Below, in pieces: positions 13,183-14,318 of a DNA stretch of 14,318 bases (positions are counted from its first letter, which is position 1; every line of letters begins with the position of its first letter). Position numbers and translations under genes: made by a program. Source of the stretch: UBA3775 sp964625275 (lineage in GTDB: Bacteria; Bacillota; Clostridia; Lachnospirales; Lachnospiraceae); contig CAZVBH010000059.1 of NCBI GenBank assembly GCA_964625275.1, positions 1 through 14,318 on the forward strand, given 5' to 3'. Below the pieces are notes generated by a model. The model worked only from the letters and a program-made list of their open reading frames with translations, had not been told where the DNA came from and did no database searches.

Positions 13183-13782
13183 ATGATAAGAGTTATTTCG
13201 TTGTTTTGCAAGTTAAATTCATTAAAATTTTCAGATTTGTCAATATTTAACAAATCTATTGACTCTTTGTTGAATAATCTTATAGTCTGTCCTTCATGTG
13301 GAGCAGACAACCTTTACCCTAACTATTCCTCTTATGAGCGGACCATGACAAGCTTTGACGAAAATGGACGTAAAGAAATCATAGTGTCTATACCCAGATG
13401 TAAATGCTCATGTGGGAGAACGCATGCCTTAATTCCTGACATCCTTATTCCGTTTTCTTACTATTCACTACGTTTCATCCTGATCACGCTTTGGAAGTTC
13501 ATGTGTAGAAAAACCTCTGTGGAAGTTTTCTGTTATGAACACTGTATAACTGTATCCACTATCTATAAATGGATTCATCTTTTCAAGCTTCACTACAACC
13601 TGTTAGTAGGAGCTATAAACGAAATATCTAATATTTCAACAGATGCCATCACTTACATTATGTCCACTCAAAATCTGACAGGAAGCTTCTTTAACAGATT
13701 TTATTTTTCTTTCTTACAAAATTGTGGCATTACGACGGATAATAATCACATATCAGGTCAACCCGGGACTCTCCATAAATAG
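13183..13782 (+). pseudogene. DUF6431-like zinc-motif transposon protein, C-terminus altered
   Basis: A 199-codon frame. VCPSCG (Cys36, Cys39) and RCKCSCGRTHALIPDILIPFSYYS (Cys73, Cys75, Cys77; about 72-95) match a zinc-binding protein that accompanies DDE transposases in clostridia, as I recall the DUF6431 family. A helix-turn-helix-like stretch (HCITVSTIYKWIHLFKLH) lies at about 120-137, suggesting DNA binding. The ATG at 13183 lacks a clear ribosome binding site. The frame ends at a TAG (13780-13782), and the same frame continues directly into transposase sequence, so the natural end and the junction with the next gene appear lost by deletion. Confidence 0.6.
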
Positions 13783-14253
13783 GTGTTACATGTAGTTGAT
13801 TCGAAGCAGGTACTGTCATTGGCTGAGTTTAATGAAATGCTTCGTGCATATATTTATCAGCACAACAATACTGTTCATTCATCTACAAAGGTAACTCCGC
13901 TAGAGCGTTTTCTTACTACCAAAGAACATATCCGTAAGCCTAAATCTCAGGAGTGGCTGGACGAATGCTTCCACAACAGAATCATAAGAAAGGTAAACAA
14001 TGATGCCACCGTTTCAATTGATGGTGTCTACTATGACGTACCACCGCAGTTCATTAAGATGAAGGTTGAAATAAGATATCTTCCGGACGACATGGAGAAT
14101 GCCTATATCTTATATGAGAAAATGCATTTCCCGATTGTAGCTACCGATAAGGTTGCCAACAGTAAAACAAAACGTAACAATAAAATACATATGCCTTTCA
14201 ACCATATCCGTCGGCGAATTTTACAAGGAATTCTGTTCTCAACTTGGGCTTGA
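13783..14253 (+). pseudogene. DDE (rve/Mu-type) transposase, C-terminal third
   Basis: About 156 codons beginning mid-protein. LHVVDSKQVLSLAEFNEML, then YIYQHNNTVHSSTKVTPLERFL is the end of the rve integrase core and what follows it. RKVNNDATVSIDGVYYDVPPQF and KVEIRYLPDDMENAYILYE form the beta-rich Mu-transposase C-terminal domain. A full protein would be about 400-450 residues; the helix-turn-helix and catalytic D-D-E part are missing. The GTG at 13783 is not a natural start. The frame is the same as the upstream gene, separated only by a TAG. After about codon 133 (near 14180) the sequence switches to ATPase-derived DNA, so the last 20 or so residues are not native. Confidence 0.7.
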
Positions 14254-14318
14254 GCCTAAAGGTGGAAGCCGGCAATGTTTAAAGCCATACAGGAACGTCT
14301 GTATTATCTTTACAAAGA
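14183..14318 (+). pseudogene. AAA ATPase (ExeA/TniB-like) fragment, frameshifted, runs off the window
   Basis: In a different frame from the transposase, 14186-14266 reads YICLSTISVGEFYKEFCSQL then GLEPKGG, and from 14275 another frame reads MFKAIQERLYYLYK. Together these look like the middle of the AAA ATPase that serves such transposons, just after the Walker A region, which is missing. One base appears lost at 14265-14268 (GGAAG where GGAAAG would restore GGKPAMFKAIQ). Identification is from remembered family sequence, so moderately sure. The gene continues past the right edge. Confidence 0.55.

Larger units (their letters stand above)
12946..14318 (+). mobile_element. Degraded DDE transposon (DUF6431 protein - transposase - AAA ATPase), left part
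   Basis: The span contains remnants of three genes that occur together in clostridial transposons: a zinc-motif DUF6431-like protein, an rve/Mu-type transposase, and an ExeA/TniB-like AAA ATPase. The candidate left end is TGTTAGGCGACG at 12946, based on repeated CGAC-type motifs over the next 100 bases. The right end lies beyond the window. At least two large internal deletions and one frameshift make it non-autonomous. The boundary is a proposal only. Confidence 0.65.

Noticed and set aside
13041..13310. 89-codon minus-strand frame as an intact membrane protein gene
   Set aside because: It overlaps the DUF6431-like gene and runs through its own terminator hairpin and T-run; only the hydrophobic core is of interest and is reported as a low-confidence finding.
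1..14318. CRISPR array, tRNA or rRNA genes
   Set aside because: No regularly spaced direct repeats, cloverleaf-like sequences or rRNA signatures were seen on either strand.

Overview
The window looks like a chromosomal piece of a low-GC Gram-positive bacterium, most likely a clostridial Lachnospiraceae member. The reasons are the AT-rich sequence, the strong AGGAGG-type ribosome binding sites, a zinc-lid adenylate kinase, a cysteine-poor form of S4, an enlarged L17, and the gene order spc operon - adk - infA - alpha operon - ECF transporter - truA - rplM - rpsI. Genus cannot be fixed from the sequence alone.

Positions 1-7520 are the tail of the spc operon and the alpha operon, all on the + strand: rplF (3' end), rplR, rpsE, rpmD, rplO, secY, adk, infA, rpmJ, rpsM, rpsK, rpsD, rpoA, rplQ. 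The genes make large- and small-subunit ribosomal proteins, the SecY translocon channel, adenylate kinase, initiation factor 1 and the RNA polymerase alpha subunit. The run is punctuated by a hairpin after secY, a promoter-like site at the end of adk, a strong terminator-like hairpin between infA and rpmJ, and an unusually structured 276-base non-coding stretch in front of rpsM. No map (methionine aminopeptidase) gene lies between adk and infA. A terminator follows rplQ.

Positions 7646-10352 encode the energizing module of an ECF vitamin/metal transporter: one polypeptide carrying both ATPases (EcfA1 and EcfA2 fused) and the membrane subunit EcfT. No substrate-binding S component is present. 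truA (tRNA pseudouridine synthase) follows at 10531-11268, then rplM-rpsI behind a near-perfect consensus promoter and ahead of a clear terminator. Two 68-base near-identical direct repeats (65/68) flank rplM-rpsI, and a 21-base inverted relative (20/21) sits just ahead of the ecfA ribosome binding site.

From about 12700 to the right edge the sequence becomes accessory and decayed. It holds a minus-strand fragment of a CitB/DcuR-type response regulator, a candidate transposon left end with repeated CGAC motifs, a minus-strand terminator hairpin, and a degraded three-gene transposon (DUF6431-like zinc protein, DDE transposase C-terminus, AAA ATPase fragment). The transposon carries at least two internal deletions and one frameshift. 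I see no tRNA, rRNA or CRISPR array. I do not see a complete new defence or biosynthetic system. The best leads for new biology are the rpsM leader RNA and the hairpin-bearing repeat family.
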